Under the pieces are notes generated by a model, which was not told the DNA's origin, did not search any database, and saw nothing but the letters and a program-made list of their open reading frames with translations. A stretch of DNA of 12,573 nucleotides. Origin: Oscillospiraceae bacterium (GTDB lineage: Bacteria; Bacillota_A; Clostridia; Oscillospirales; Oscillospiraceae). The stretch spans positions 1 through 12,573 of the forward strand of contig JAFTBL010000024.1 of NCBI GenBank assembly GCA_017455225.1. The letters run 5' to 3'. The position numbers and the translations under genes are program-made. This document shows, piece by piece, positions 5,990 to 12,573 of this stretch; the first letter of the stretch is position 1; every line of letters starts with the position of its first letter.

Positions 5990-7301
5990 AGTCCGCCGCC
6001 TTTCTTACCCAGCGCCCGGCCAGCTCCGGCGCAGCAGGCAGGTACAGATGGGGAAACCCCGCCCACAGCGTGGGCGTGGCGTGTACGCACGGCCAGCTCC
6101 GCCGCCCGTCCGGCTTTTCGGCGGTGAAGTCCGCGCCGTTGTCGCCGGAGTCGTAATAGTGGAATTCGTGGGCGGGAAAGCTGGTCCCCGCCGGGCAGAG
6201 CAGGTTGTCCCTGCCCGCCGTCAGTGTTACGTAGCCAAAGCGCTGCAGCCGCTCTGTGCGGTGGGCGTCGGCGTGGATCACCTCCGCCATGGGGGCGCCC
6301 TCCAGCGCCTCGTGGAGATAGAGAAAACCGCCGCACTCCGCCACCGTAGGCAGCCCCGCCCGGATGACGGCGGCGATCTCACGGCGGATGGGGTTTGCGG
6401 ACAGCTCCGCCGTGTGAAGCTCCGGATAGCCGCCGGGAAGATACAGCCCGCCGACGTTCTCCGGCAGGGCGCGATCGTGCAGAGGGCTGAAGAACACAAG
6501 CTCCGCGCCAAGGGACGACAGCAGCTGCAGATTTTCCTCATAGAGGAAGCAGAACGCCTCGTCCCGCGCCACGGCGATACGCACCCGGCGCTTTGGCTCC
6601 GGCACAGGCAGGGGTGAGGGCAGCGCCGGCGCGGACGACGCCAGTGCCAGAATACCGTCCAGATCCAGATGCTCCTCCGCCATGGCGCCCAACGTCTCCA
6701 GCTTCTGCCGCAGATCCGTCACCTCGCCGGCGGTCAGCAGCCCCAGATGGCGGCTGCCCACGGACACGTCGTCCCGGCGGGGCAGACACCCCAGCGGCAT
6801 AACTCCCGCGTCCTCGGCCATGTACTTGAGCCCTGCGTAGACCATGGGAGAAACGGTGTTGAAGATCACGCCCCGGATGTTGCTGTCGGGTCGGAAGTCC
6901 CTGAAGCCCTGCACCACCGCCATGGCGGAGGTATAGCTCCCGCCGGCGTTCACCACCAGGATCACCGGCGTCTGTGTGCGCTGCGCCACCGTGTGGGTGC
7001 TGCAGCGTCCCTCCGCGCCGATGCCGTCATAGTAGCCCATCACGCCCTCTGCCACCGCCACGCAGCCGCGGGCGCGGCCCAGATGGCGGCGCAGAGCCTC
7101 GCCGTCCATGAAAAACGGATCCAGATTGGCGGCAGGCACGCCGATGACCTCCCGGTGGAACATGGGGTCGATGTAGTCCGGCCCGCATTTGTAGGAGCGC
7201 AGGGGCACGCCCCGCCGCCTCAGCGCCTGCAGCAGCGCGCAGGTCACGGTGGTCTTGCCGCAGCCGGAGTTGGTCCCGGCGATCAGCACACGGTCATTCA
7301 T
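5976..7301 (-). CDS. cbiA: Cobyrinate a,c-diamide synthase CbiA
   Basis: CbiA (441 residues) amidates the a and c acetate side chains of cobyrinate using ATP and glutamine. The N-terminal domain opens with the P-loop GTNSGCGKTT (9-18), followed by SYKCGPDYIDPMFH (36-49) and EGVMGYYDG (85-93). The C-terminal amidotransferase domain contains GLYLPGGYPEL (285-295), the nucleophile Cys323 in VAECGGFLYLHEAL, AHEFHYYD (377-384) and the catalytic-type His418 in GFPHLY. A proline-rich linker at about 223-238 separates the two domains. The ATG at 7301 overlaps cbiET by 8 bases. No damaged motif is seen. Confidence 0.96.
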   Translation of the reverse strand: MNDRVLIAGTNSGCGKTTVTCALLQALRRRGVPLRSYKCGPDYIDPMFHREVIGVPAANLDPFFMDGEALRRHLGRARGCVAVAEGVMGYYDGIGAEGRCSTHTVAQRTQTPVILVVNAGGSYTSAMAVVQGFRDFRPDSNIRGVIFNTVSPMVYAGLKYMAEDAGVMPLGCLPRRDDVSVGSRHLGLLTAGEVTDLRQKLETLGAMAEEHLDLDGILALASSAPALPSPLPVPEPKRRVRIAVARDEAFCFLYEENLQLLSSLGAELVFFSPLHDRALPENVGGLYLPGGYPELHTAELSANPIRREIAAVIRAGLPTVAECGGFLYLHEALEGAPMAEVIHADAHRTERLQRFGYVTLTAGRDNLLCPAGTSFPAHEFHYYDSGDNGADFTAEKPDGRRSWPCVHATPTLWAGFPHLYLPAAPELAGRWVRKAADYACL

Positions 7302-8484
7302 CTTTTCCGCCTCCGCTGATAATATAGATGGGGTTTTGCGCCAGCATCATATGAAGCCCCGCCGTTTCTCTGGCGGCGGACACGGACAGCTGCACCGTCG
7401 AGGCGGGGATCCCGTGGCCGGCAAAGGCGTTCAGCGCCGACTGCACACTCTCCAGCGCGATGGCGTTGACCACGATCCGCGCCCGGGGATTTTTGGCCAG
7501 CGCCGCGTCGAACACGCCGTCCATCCGCCGGCCGCTGCCGCCGATGAACACCGCGTCCGGCGCGGGAAGCTCCGCCAGCGCCTCCGGCGCGCTGCCCACC
7601 GAAACCGTCGCGTTGCCCACGTGGAATTTTTCGCAGTTGCGCCGGGTCAGCGATGCCGCCGCTTCGTCCCTGTCCACGGCCCACACGCCGCCGCGCCACG
7701 CCGCCAGCGCCAGCTCCACCGTCACGGAACCGGTGCCGCAGCCCACGTCCCAGCACACGTCGTCGGGCGCTACGGCCAGCTTGCTCATGCTCACCGCCCG
7801 CACCTCCGCTTTGGTCATGGGCACCTCGCCCCGGAGAAACTCATCGTCCGGGATGCCCGTGCGGCACCGGCCGTCGGGGGCGCCGTTCTCGATCACCAGC
7901 ACCGTCAGAGGCGCCGTTTCCGCCGTCTGAAGTGCCGACACCGTCATGGCGCGCACGCGCTCCTGCGGCAGGCCCAGCTCCTCGCCCACGTGGACGGTGA
8001 GCTCGCCGAACCCGGCGCGGCACAGTGCCTGCGCCAGCTGCGGCACGTTGCCGCCGGTCAGCGCAAAGGTATACCTGCTGCGCCGCACCGTATCCACCAG
8101 ACGGCCGTCGCGCCCGTGGCAGCTGACTGCCGCCATCTCCTGCCACGAAAGTCCCAGCCGGGCGGCGAAGGCGTTCAGGCTGGACACACCGGGCAATATC
8201 TCCACCTCGCAGTCCGCCAGGCTTTCCCGCAGCCGGGCGGCGGCGCTGAAAAACCCGGCGTCGCCGGAGACCAGCACGGCAAACTCGCCCGCCTCATATT
8301 CTGCCAGCACGGGGGCGATCTTTTCCGGGGTATATACCGGCTCACACCGGCACGCCGCACCGCCGAACAAGGCCAGCAGCCGGGGTGCGCCGAACAGCAC
8401 CTGCGCCCGCTCCACTGCCCGCAGCGCCTCGGCGGTCACGGTATCCGCTCCCAGCCCGGCGCTGACCACGGTCAATCGCTTCAT
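7294..8484 (-). CDS. cbiET: Fused CbiE-CbiT precorrin C5,C15-methyltransferase/decarboxylase
   Basis: This 396-residue fusion (CobL-like) methylates C5 and C15 and removes the ring C acetate carboxyl. The CbiE half (about 1-205), a tetrapyrrole methylase, has VVSAGLGADTVT (6-17), LVSGDAGFFS (71-80), ILPGVSSLNAF (96-106) and FALTGGN (140-146). The CbiT half (about 208-396), a Rossmann methyltransferase, starts with GIPDDEFLR (210-218) and carries the SAM motif DVGCGTGSVTVELA (246-259) and FIGGSGRRMD (313-322). In several anaerobic-pathway organisms these are separate proteins, whereas a fusion is also common in Clostridia. The start is the ATG at 8484, overlapping the cbiJ stop as ATGA; an in-frame ATG at 8514 lies inside the upstream gene and does not fit the family N-terminus. 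Confidence 0.96.
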   Translation of the reverse strand: MKRLTVVSAGLGADTVTAEALRAVERAQVLFGAPRLLALFGGAACRCEPVYTPEKIAPVLAEYEAGEFAVLVSGDAGFFSAAARLRESLADCEVEILPGVSSLNAFAARLGLSWQEMAAVSCHGRDGRLVDTVRRSRYTFALTGGNVPQLAQALCRAGFGELTVHVGEELGLPQERVRAMTVSALQTAETAPLTVLVIENGAPDGRCRTGIPDDEFLRGEVPMTKAEVRAVSMSKLAVAPDDVCWDVGCGTGSVTVELALAAWRGGVWAVDRDEAAASLTRRNCEKFHVGNATVSVGSAPEALAELPAPDAVFIGGSGRRMDGVFDAALAKNPRARIVVNAIALESVQSALNAFAGHGIPASTVQLSVSAARETAGLHMMLAQNPIYIISGGGKDE

Positions 8485-9233
8485 AGCTTTCCCTCCTCGA
8501 TGCGCTGCATCCACTCCTGCGCCGTCAGTCCGTCACTGTCCTCCGGACGGCGCAGCACCGCCACGGTCATCCCGCAGCGGCGGGCCGCCGCCAGCTTTTC
8601 GCCGAAGCCGCCTGCGGCGCCCGACTCCTTGGTCAGCAATATCTCCGCCCCGGCGGCACGGAACATGGCCTCGTTCAGTTCCCGGGAAAAGGGGCCCTGC
8701 ATGCAGATGATGTGCTTGGGGGGGAACCCCGCCGCCAGGCACTGGGCCAGGCCCTTCTGACTGGGCAGGATCCGCAGCCAGACCCGCTGGGCAAAGTCCG
8801 GCAGCGCCGTCAGCGCCTCCGCCTCCTTGGAGCCGAGGGAGGAGAAGATCACCCCCGGCACGGACGACAGCCATGCCACCGCCGAGGCAAGATCTGCAAA
8901 CTCCATGCAATCCTCGCTCTGCTGCCGTTCCCGGCGCACCCGGTGACAGGGCACTCCCACCGCCTCGCAGGCCGCCCGGATCCGCCGGGTCACGTCGTCG
9001 GCGTAGGGGTGTGTGGCGTCCAGCACCATGCGGGGCTTTTCCTGCCGCAGCAGCGTTTCCATGCCGGACTCGTCCAGCCGCTCCCGGTGCACCCGCACCG
9101 AGCCGCCGGGCACCAGCAGAGACTCGCCGTACTCCGTGGCCACGCACACCACGGTGCTCACGCCCTTTTTCTGCAGCAGCTCAGCTATAATCCGCCCCTC
9201 CGTGGTGCCGCCGAACAATACGATATCAGTCAA
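8481..9233 (-). CDS. cbiJ: Cobalt-precorrin-6A reductase CbiJ/CobK, TTG start
   Basis: This 250-residue Rossmann-type enzyme reduces the precorrin-6A macrocycle with a nicotinamide cofactor. It shows IVLFGGTTEGR (4-14), the family motif DATHPYAD (72-79), CMQGPFSRELN (177-187) and the C-terminal TKESGAAGGFGEKLAAA (201-217). The only start that preserves the N-terminal nucleotide-binding loop is TTG at 9233; the next in-frame Met is residue 58, which would remove the domain. GAGGGGG (9247-9241) lies 7 bases upstream as ribosome binding site. The start overlaps the end of cbiH by 8 bases, and the stop overlaps cbiET by 4 bases. Confidence 0.95.
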   Translation of the reverse strand: MTDIVLFGGTTEGRIIAELLQKKGVSTVVCVATEYGESLLVPGGSVRVHRERLDESGMETLLRQEKPRMVLDATHPYADDVTRRIRAACEAVGVPCHRVRRERQQSEDCMEFADLASAVAWLSSVPGVIFSSLGSKEAEALTALPDFAQRVWLRILPSQKGLAQCLAAGFPPKHIICMQGPFSRELNEAMFRAAGAEILLTKESGAAGGFGEKLAAARRCGMTVAVLRRPEDSDGLTAQEWMQRIEEGKL

Positions 9234-9954
9234 GTCGATACCCCCTCGGTGTCACCATGTTCCCGTCGATGATCCGGGTCTGGGAATTGCCGATGAACAC
9301 GGTGGTGAACATATCCACCGCCGTGTCCCGCAGCGCCCGAAGCGGCAGCACCCGCCGCCACTCCCCCGCCCGGCCGATCTCGCCTGCCAGACCGCACACC
9401 GTGTCGTCCGCCAGCGTTTCCAGCAGGATGTCGCAGGCCCTTTTGAGATAGTCGGCGCGCTTGTGGCTGCCGGGATTGTAGAGGCAAATGCAAAGATCCG
9501 CCTCCGCCGCGCAGCGCAGCCGCTTTTCGATCTTCTCCCACGGCGTCAGAAGGTCGCTGAGGCTGATGACGGCAAAATCGTGTCCCAGCGGCGCACCCAG
9601 AACGGCGCCTCCGCTGAGCGCCGCCGTCACGCCGGGGATCACCCGGATCTCCACCGTGCCGTCGTTCATCTCATATACCAGACCCGCCATGCCGTACACT
9701 ACGCTGTCGCCGCTGCACACCAGCGCCACGCGCCGCCCTTCGCGGGCAAGACGCAGCGCCTCGGCGCAGCGCTCCGCTTCCCGGCGCATGCCGGTGTCGA
9801 AAAACTCTTTTCCGGGATAGGCGGGGCGCACCAGCTCCACGTACTTGCTGTAACCCACGATCACGTCCGCCCCGCGCAGCGCCTCATCCGCCTCCCGGGT
9901 CATGCCCTCCGGCTTCCCCGGGCCGATGCCTACCACGTACAAAATGTTGCTCAT
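9226..9954 (-). CDS. cbiH: Precorrin-3B/cobalt-factor III C17-methyltransferase CbiH
   Basis: This 242-residue tetrapyrrole methylase (CobJ/CbiH) uses SAM to methylate C17 and drives ring contraction. The N-terminus LYVVGIGPGKPEGMT (5-19) is the SAM-binding P-loop-like motif, followed by DVIVGYSKYVEL (30-41), LVCSGDSVVYGMAGL (78-92), VIPGVTAALSGGAVLGAPLGHDF (105-127) with LSDLLTPWE (132-140), LYNPGSHKR (158-166) and the C-terminal FIGNSQT (220-226). There is no fused Fe-S domain or CbiG domain. The frame is open upstream to 10074, but the ATG at 9954 (ATGA overlap with cbiG) gives the family N-terminus. Note that Cob and Cbi names refer to the two routes; the operon context indicates the anaerobic role. 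Confidence 0.96.
   Translation of the reverse strand: MSNILYVVGIGPGKPEGMTREADEALRGADVIVGYSKYVELVRPAYPGKEFFDTGMRREAERCAEALRLAREGRRVALVCSGDSVVYGMAGLVYEMNDGTVEIRVIPGVTAALSGGAVLGAPLGHDFAVISLSDLLTPWEKIEKRLRCAAEADLCICLYNPGSHKRADYLKRACDILLETLADDTVCGLAGEIGRAGEWRRVLPLRALRDTAVDMFTTVFIGNSQTRIIDGNMVTPRGYRLD
9241..9247 (-). promoter_or_regulatory. Ribosome binding site for the TTG start of cbiJ
   Basis: GAGGGGG lies inside the end of cbiH, 7 bases before TTG at 9233. It supports the use of a non-ATG start at this junction. Confidence 0.6.
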
Positions 9955-10943
9955 ACGCTCTCTCCCCACGTCAATTCCGGCTGGCGCAGCGCCAGCGCCA
10001 CGGTCACGCCGCTGCACGGTTCCTTGCGGCTGAGCAGCCGCCCGCCGCTCAGACGCACGGCGGCGCGCTCGCACACGTTGTCAACGCCGGTGGTCTTTTC
10101 CACGAACGCCGAGGCGGTGAAACTGCCCTCCACCGCCGCCAGCTCTCCGGCGGAATAGGTGTGCAGCGTCAGTCCCCGGCGGCGGCAGAAGGCCACAAGC
10201 CCCGGCTCCGCCGCCTTCAGGTCGATGGTGGCCACCGCCGCCACTGACAGCTCGTGGCACCCGGCCTTGCCCAGCGCCGACAAAAACGCCTGCTCCACAG
10301 CCTCCTCCGTCACGCCCCTGCGGCAGCCGATGCCTGCCGTTACAGCCCGGGGCACCAGACGCAGCGCCTCCGCCCTACCCCGTGACCGGTGGCTCACCAG
10401 CACGTCGTACCCCTCGTCGGACAGCCCCACCTGCGCCGGCAGCGGCCCGGCGATAGGGTACAGGCTCTTTACGCTGATCCGCTCCCCCGCCAGCAGCCGG
10501 GCGGAGATCCACTTGATCCGCTCCGGGTTGGCCACGGCCAGCCCCTGCCGCCGGGCCCAGTCGTCCACGGCGAAAAGCCCGTTGACGTCGGTGGCGGTGG
10601 TGATCACCGGCAGCGCCCCTACCACCGCGGCCAGACGGCCCGCCAACTCGTTGGCGCCGCCCAGATGACCCGACAGCACCGGGATGGCGAAGGTACCCCG
10701 CTCGTCCAGCACCACCACGGCAGGGTCCGTGGTCTTGGAGCGGACGAAGGGCGCTACCGCCCGCACGGCGATGCCCGCCGCGCCGATGAACACCAGCGCG
10801 TCGCTTTCCCGGAAGGCCTGCTCCGTCCAGCCGGGCAGCTCCCCGGCGGCGCAGCGCCGGAGGGTCAGCTCCGGCAGCGCCCGGCGCAGCCGCTCGCCCA
10901 GCGCCATGCCCCGCTCCGTAAACGCGATAGCGGCAATGCTCAT
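9951..10943 (-). CDS. cbiG: Cobalt-precorrin-5A hydrolase CbiG
   Basis: CbiG (330 residues) opens the delta-lactone of cobalt-precorrin-5A and releases acetaldehyde, a step found only in the anaerobic pathway. Three parts are visible: an N-terminal domain with VFIGAAGIAVRAVAPFV (51-67) and VVVLDERGTFAIPVLSGHLGG (76-96), a linking region with PVITTATDVNGLFAVDDWA (112-130), and a C-terminal domain with VTAGIGCRRGVTEEAV (201-216), SVAAVATIDLKAAEPGL (233-249) and the end motif VALALR (315-320). The frame is open further upstream to 11447, but the ATG at 10943 overlaps the cbiF stop (ATGA) and begins the recognised N-terminus. Its stop overlaps cbiH by 4 bases. Its presence is one of the clearest signs of the anaerobic route. 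Confidence 0.96.
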   Translation of the reverse strand: MSIAAIAFTERGMALGERLRRALPELTLRRCAAGELPGWTEQAFRESDALVFIGAAGIAVRAVAPFVRSKTTDPAVVVLDERGTFAIPVLSGHLGGANELAGRLAAVVGALPVITTATDVNGLFAVDDWARRQGLAVANPERIKWISARLLAGERISVKSLYPIAGPLPAQVGLSDEGYDVLVSHRSRGRAEALRLVPRAVTAGIGCRRGVTEEAVEQAFLSALGKAGCHELSVAAVATIDLKAAEPGLVAFCRRRGLTLHTYSAGELAAVEGSFTASAFVEKTTGVDNVCERAAVRLSGGRLLSRKEPCSGVTVALALRQPELTWGESV

Positions 10944-11695
10944 TTCTTCGCCTCCCTGAACTCCGTGGAAAAGTCGGCGGCGTAGAGGCGGGAGAGGTCG
11001 TACTCGCCCTCCAGACACCGGCCCACCACGATCAGCGCCGTCTTGCGCACGCCGCTGCGCGCCGCCGTTTCGGCAAGGGTACCCACGGTGCAGCGCAGCA
11101 CCTTTTCGTCCGGCCAGGTAGCCTTGTACACGATGGCGGCGGGGGTATCGGCGTCGTAGCCGCCCGCCGTCAGTTCCTCTGATAATTCCTGCAAAAGCCC
11201 GGTGCTCAGAAAGATCACCATGGTGGCGCCGTGGGCGGCAAAGGAGCGAATGCTCTCCCGCTCCGGCACCGGGGTGCGCCCCGCCATCCGGGTGATGACC
11301 ACGGACTGAGACACGCCGGGCAGGGTGTATTCCGCGCCCAGCGCCGCCGCCGCGCCGCAGAAGCTGGACACGCCGGGGCACACGTCGTACCGGATGCCCA
11401 GCGCCGCCAGACGGTCCATCTGTTCCCGGATGGCCCCGTACAGACACGGGTCGCCGGTGTGAAGCCGCACGGCGGTCTTGCCCTCGCGCTCTGCCCGCTC
11501 CAGCACGGCAATGACCTCCTCCAGCGTCATCTCGGCGCTGTTGCGGATCTCACAGCCCGGCTTGGCATACTCCAGCAGCGCCGGGTTCACCAGCGACCCG
11601 GCGTACACGATCACGTCCGCCTGCTCCAGATACCGCTTGCCCCGCAGTGTGATGAGGTCTGCCGCGCCGCTGCCCGCTCCCACGAAATGGATCAT
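10940..11695 (-). CDS. cbiF: Cobalt-precorrin-4 C11-methyltransferase CbiF
   Basis: This 251-residue tetrapyrrole methylase (CbiF/CobM) transfers a methyl group from SAM to C11. The N-terminus IHFVGAGSGAADLITLRG (2-19) is the diagnostic CbiF opening, then DVIVYAGSLVNPALL (27-41), VRLHTGDPCLYGAIREQMD (76-94), CPGVSSFCGAAAALGAEYTLPG (106-127), ITRMAGRTPVPE (134-145), IFLSTG (161-166) and YKATWPDEKVL (190-200). All are conserved. The ATG at 11695 overlaps the cbiD stop (ATGA), preceded by GGAGGAG as ribosome binding site. The frame is open upstream into cbiD as far as 12421, which is a shadow. The stop overlaps cbiG by 4 bases. Confidence 0.97.
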   Translation of the reverse strand: MIHFVGAGSGAADLITLRGKRYLEQADVIVYAGSLVNPALLEYAKPGCEIRNSAEMTLEEVIAVLERAEREGKTAVRLHTGDPCLYGAIREQMDRLAALGIRYDVCPGVSSFCGAAAALGAEYTLPGVSQSVVITRMAGRTPVPERESIRSFAAHGATMVIFLSTGLLQELSEELTAGGYDADTPAAIVYKATWPDEKVLRCTVGTLAETAARSGVRKTALIVVGRCLEGEYDLSRLYAADFSTEFREAKK

Positions 11696-12573
11696 ATCGT
11701 TCTCCTCCAGTTCTTCGTCAATCGCTCCGCGTTCTCGCTGCGCCACAGCACCGGCCCCAGCTCCGCCCGGTTGGTAAACATTACGCAGCCGATCTCCACG
11801 CCCGGCGGCACCCGCCGGTTCAGCGTGTCGTCGATCCGGCTGCCCAACAGGGCGCAGACATCTTCCTTCCTGCCCGCCTGCGCCAGCAGGGTCAGCGCGG
11901 CGTCGGTGGTGGCGCATCCCAGCACCCCCCGGATCAGATCGCCCTCCGCGCCCGCCAGCGCCGCACAGGCGGCCAGCGTTTCCATCCGGCCGTCCCCGGC
12001 AGAGGAATGGGTGTTGGTCACGCCGATGCCCAGCTTCACCAGCTTGCCCACGTGACCCACCAGCAGGATCTGCCGGAACCCCAGCTCCACCGCCGCGTCT
12101 ATCGCCTCGCCGATGAAGTTGGCGCAGCTGACGCACCGCTCCACGGAAAGGCCCAGCTCGTTTTCTGCAAAATCGTGGCCGTAGTTCCCCGGCACCAGCA
12201 GTACCGTATCTTCCCCTTCGGCGCGCAGCTGGCGCAGCTCCAAGCGTACCGTATCCGCCAGCGCCCGGGTGCTCATGGGCTCCACGATGCCGGAGGTGCC
12301 CAGCACCGACAGTCCGCCCTCGACGCCCATGCGGGGGTTGAAGGTGCGCTGTGCGATCTCCGCCCCGCCGGGGATGGACACGGTGACGGCCACGCCGCCG
12401 GTATAGCCCGCTGCGGCGCACACCGCCGCCACGTTCTCCTCGATCATCCGCCGGGGCGTGGAGTTGATGGCCGCCGCGCCCACCGGCTGGTCAAGTCCCG
12501 GCTTGGTCACCCGACCTACGCCCTCGCCGCCGTCCACGGTGACGCCTGCAGGGATCCGCACCGCCTCGGCGTA
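11692..12573 (-). CDS. cbiD: Cobalt-precorrin-5B C1-methyltransferase CbiD, 5' end off-window
   Basis: CbiD carries out C1 methylation in the anaerobic pathway and has no relative in the aerobic one. The visible 293 residues include GGEGVGRVTKPGLDQPVGA (11-29 counted from the GTG at 12561), AINSTPRRMI (31-40), SIPGGAEIAQRTFNPRMG (62-79), LGTSGIVEPMST (87-98), GNYGHDFAE (126-134), SCANFIGEAID (146-156) and VGHVGKLVKLGIGVTNTHSS (170-189). The frame is open to the last base of the window. The family is usually about 360-370 residues, so some 70 residues are missing and the GTG at 12561 is unlikely to be the start. Any operon promoter or cobalamin riboswitch would lie outside the window. The stop overlaps cbiF by 4 bases. 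Confidence 0.96.
   Translation of the reverse strand, partial: YAEAVRIPAGVTVDGGEGVGRVTKPGLDQPVGAAAINSTPRRMIEENVAAVCAAAGYTGGVAVTVSIPGGAEIAQRTFNPRMGVEGGLSVLGTSGIVEPMSTRALADTVRLELRQLRAEGEDTVLLVPGNYGHDFAENELGLSVERCVSCANFIGEAIDAAVELGFRQILLVGHVGKLVKLGIGVTNTHSSAGDGRMETLAACAALAGAEGDLIRGVLGCATTDAALTLLAQAGRKEDVCALLGSRIDDTLNRRVPPGVEIGCVMFTNRAELGPVLWRSENAERLTKNWRRTI

Noticed and set aside
7249..8760. 503-residue plus-strand open frame, and other long plus-strand frames across the cobalamin genes
   Set aside because: They are antisense shadows, rich in Arg, Ala, Pro, Gly and His, that arise from high G+C at third codon positions. None resembles a known family and all lie opposite well-conserved genes.
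9951..11447. Long upstream extension of the cbiG frame (and similarly of cbiF to 12421)
   Set aside because: The extension overlaps the preceding gene fully and reads as low-complexity Arg/Gly-rich sequence; the recognised protein starts at the ATGA junctions (10943 and 11695).

Overview
The window is a G+C-rich (about two-thirds by eye) stretch from an anaerobic bacterium, and every intact gene lies on the minus strand. The protein styles suggest a clostridial organism of the gut Oscillospirales type: a NuoE/NuoF-like pair as found in electron-bifurcating hydrogenases, and anaerobic cobalamin genes with a fused CbiE-CbiT. That placement is an inference from gene content and composition; no rRNA or other marker gene is present.

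Bases 12573 down to 1894 hold one dense run of eleven cobalamin (vitamin B12) genes, transcribed right to left: cbiD (cut by the window edge), cbiF/cobM, cbiG, cbiH/cobJ, cbiJ/cobK, cbiET, cbiA, cbiB, cobD, cbiP, cbiC. All ten junctions are overlaps of 4, 8 or 14 bases, so the run is almost certainly a single, translationally coupled operon. CbiD and CbiG, with no CobG, mark the anaerobic (early cobalt insertion) route. The genes cover most steps from cobalt-precorrin-4 to adenosylcobinamide phosphate: C11, C1, C17, C5 and C15 methylation, ring opening, precorrin-6A reduction, C12 methyl migration, side-chain amidation and attachment of the aminopropanol arm. The chelatase, CbiL, the adenosyltransferase and the CobU/S/T/C nucleotide-loop genes are not here and may lie upstream or elsewhere. 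The operon ends in a perfect 11-bp hairpin terminator at 1848-1878.

Bases 1657-1847 are the only real intergenic space. They hold an A+T-rich block, a good sigma-A-type promoter on the minus strand (TTGCAA, 17-nt spacer, TATAGT), and just downstream of it a Rex-operator-like palindrome. This promoter drives the left-hand pair: a NuoE/HydC-like [2Fe-2S] subunit (1180-1656) and a NuoF/HydB-like FMN/NADH-binding subunit starting at 1183.

The left edge is structurally abnormal. The NuoF-like gene reads correctly on the minus strand down to about base 227. The next part of the same protein is then found on the PLUS strand at bases 2-235, in inverted orientation. The two copies share a 26-bp inverted repeat (1-26 and 226-251). 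This is a fold-back chimera, most likely an assembly or amplification artefact at a contig end, and it should be resolved before the gene is annotated. I found no previously undescribed biological system here; the rest of the window is a well-preserved B12 operon.
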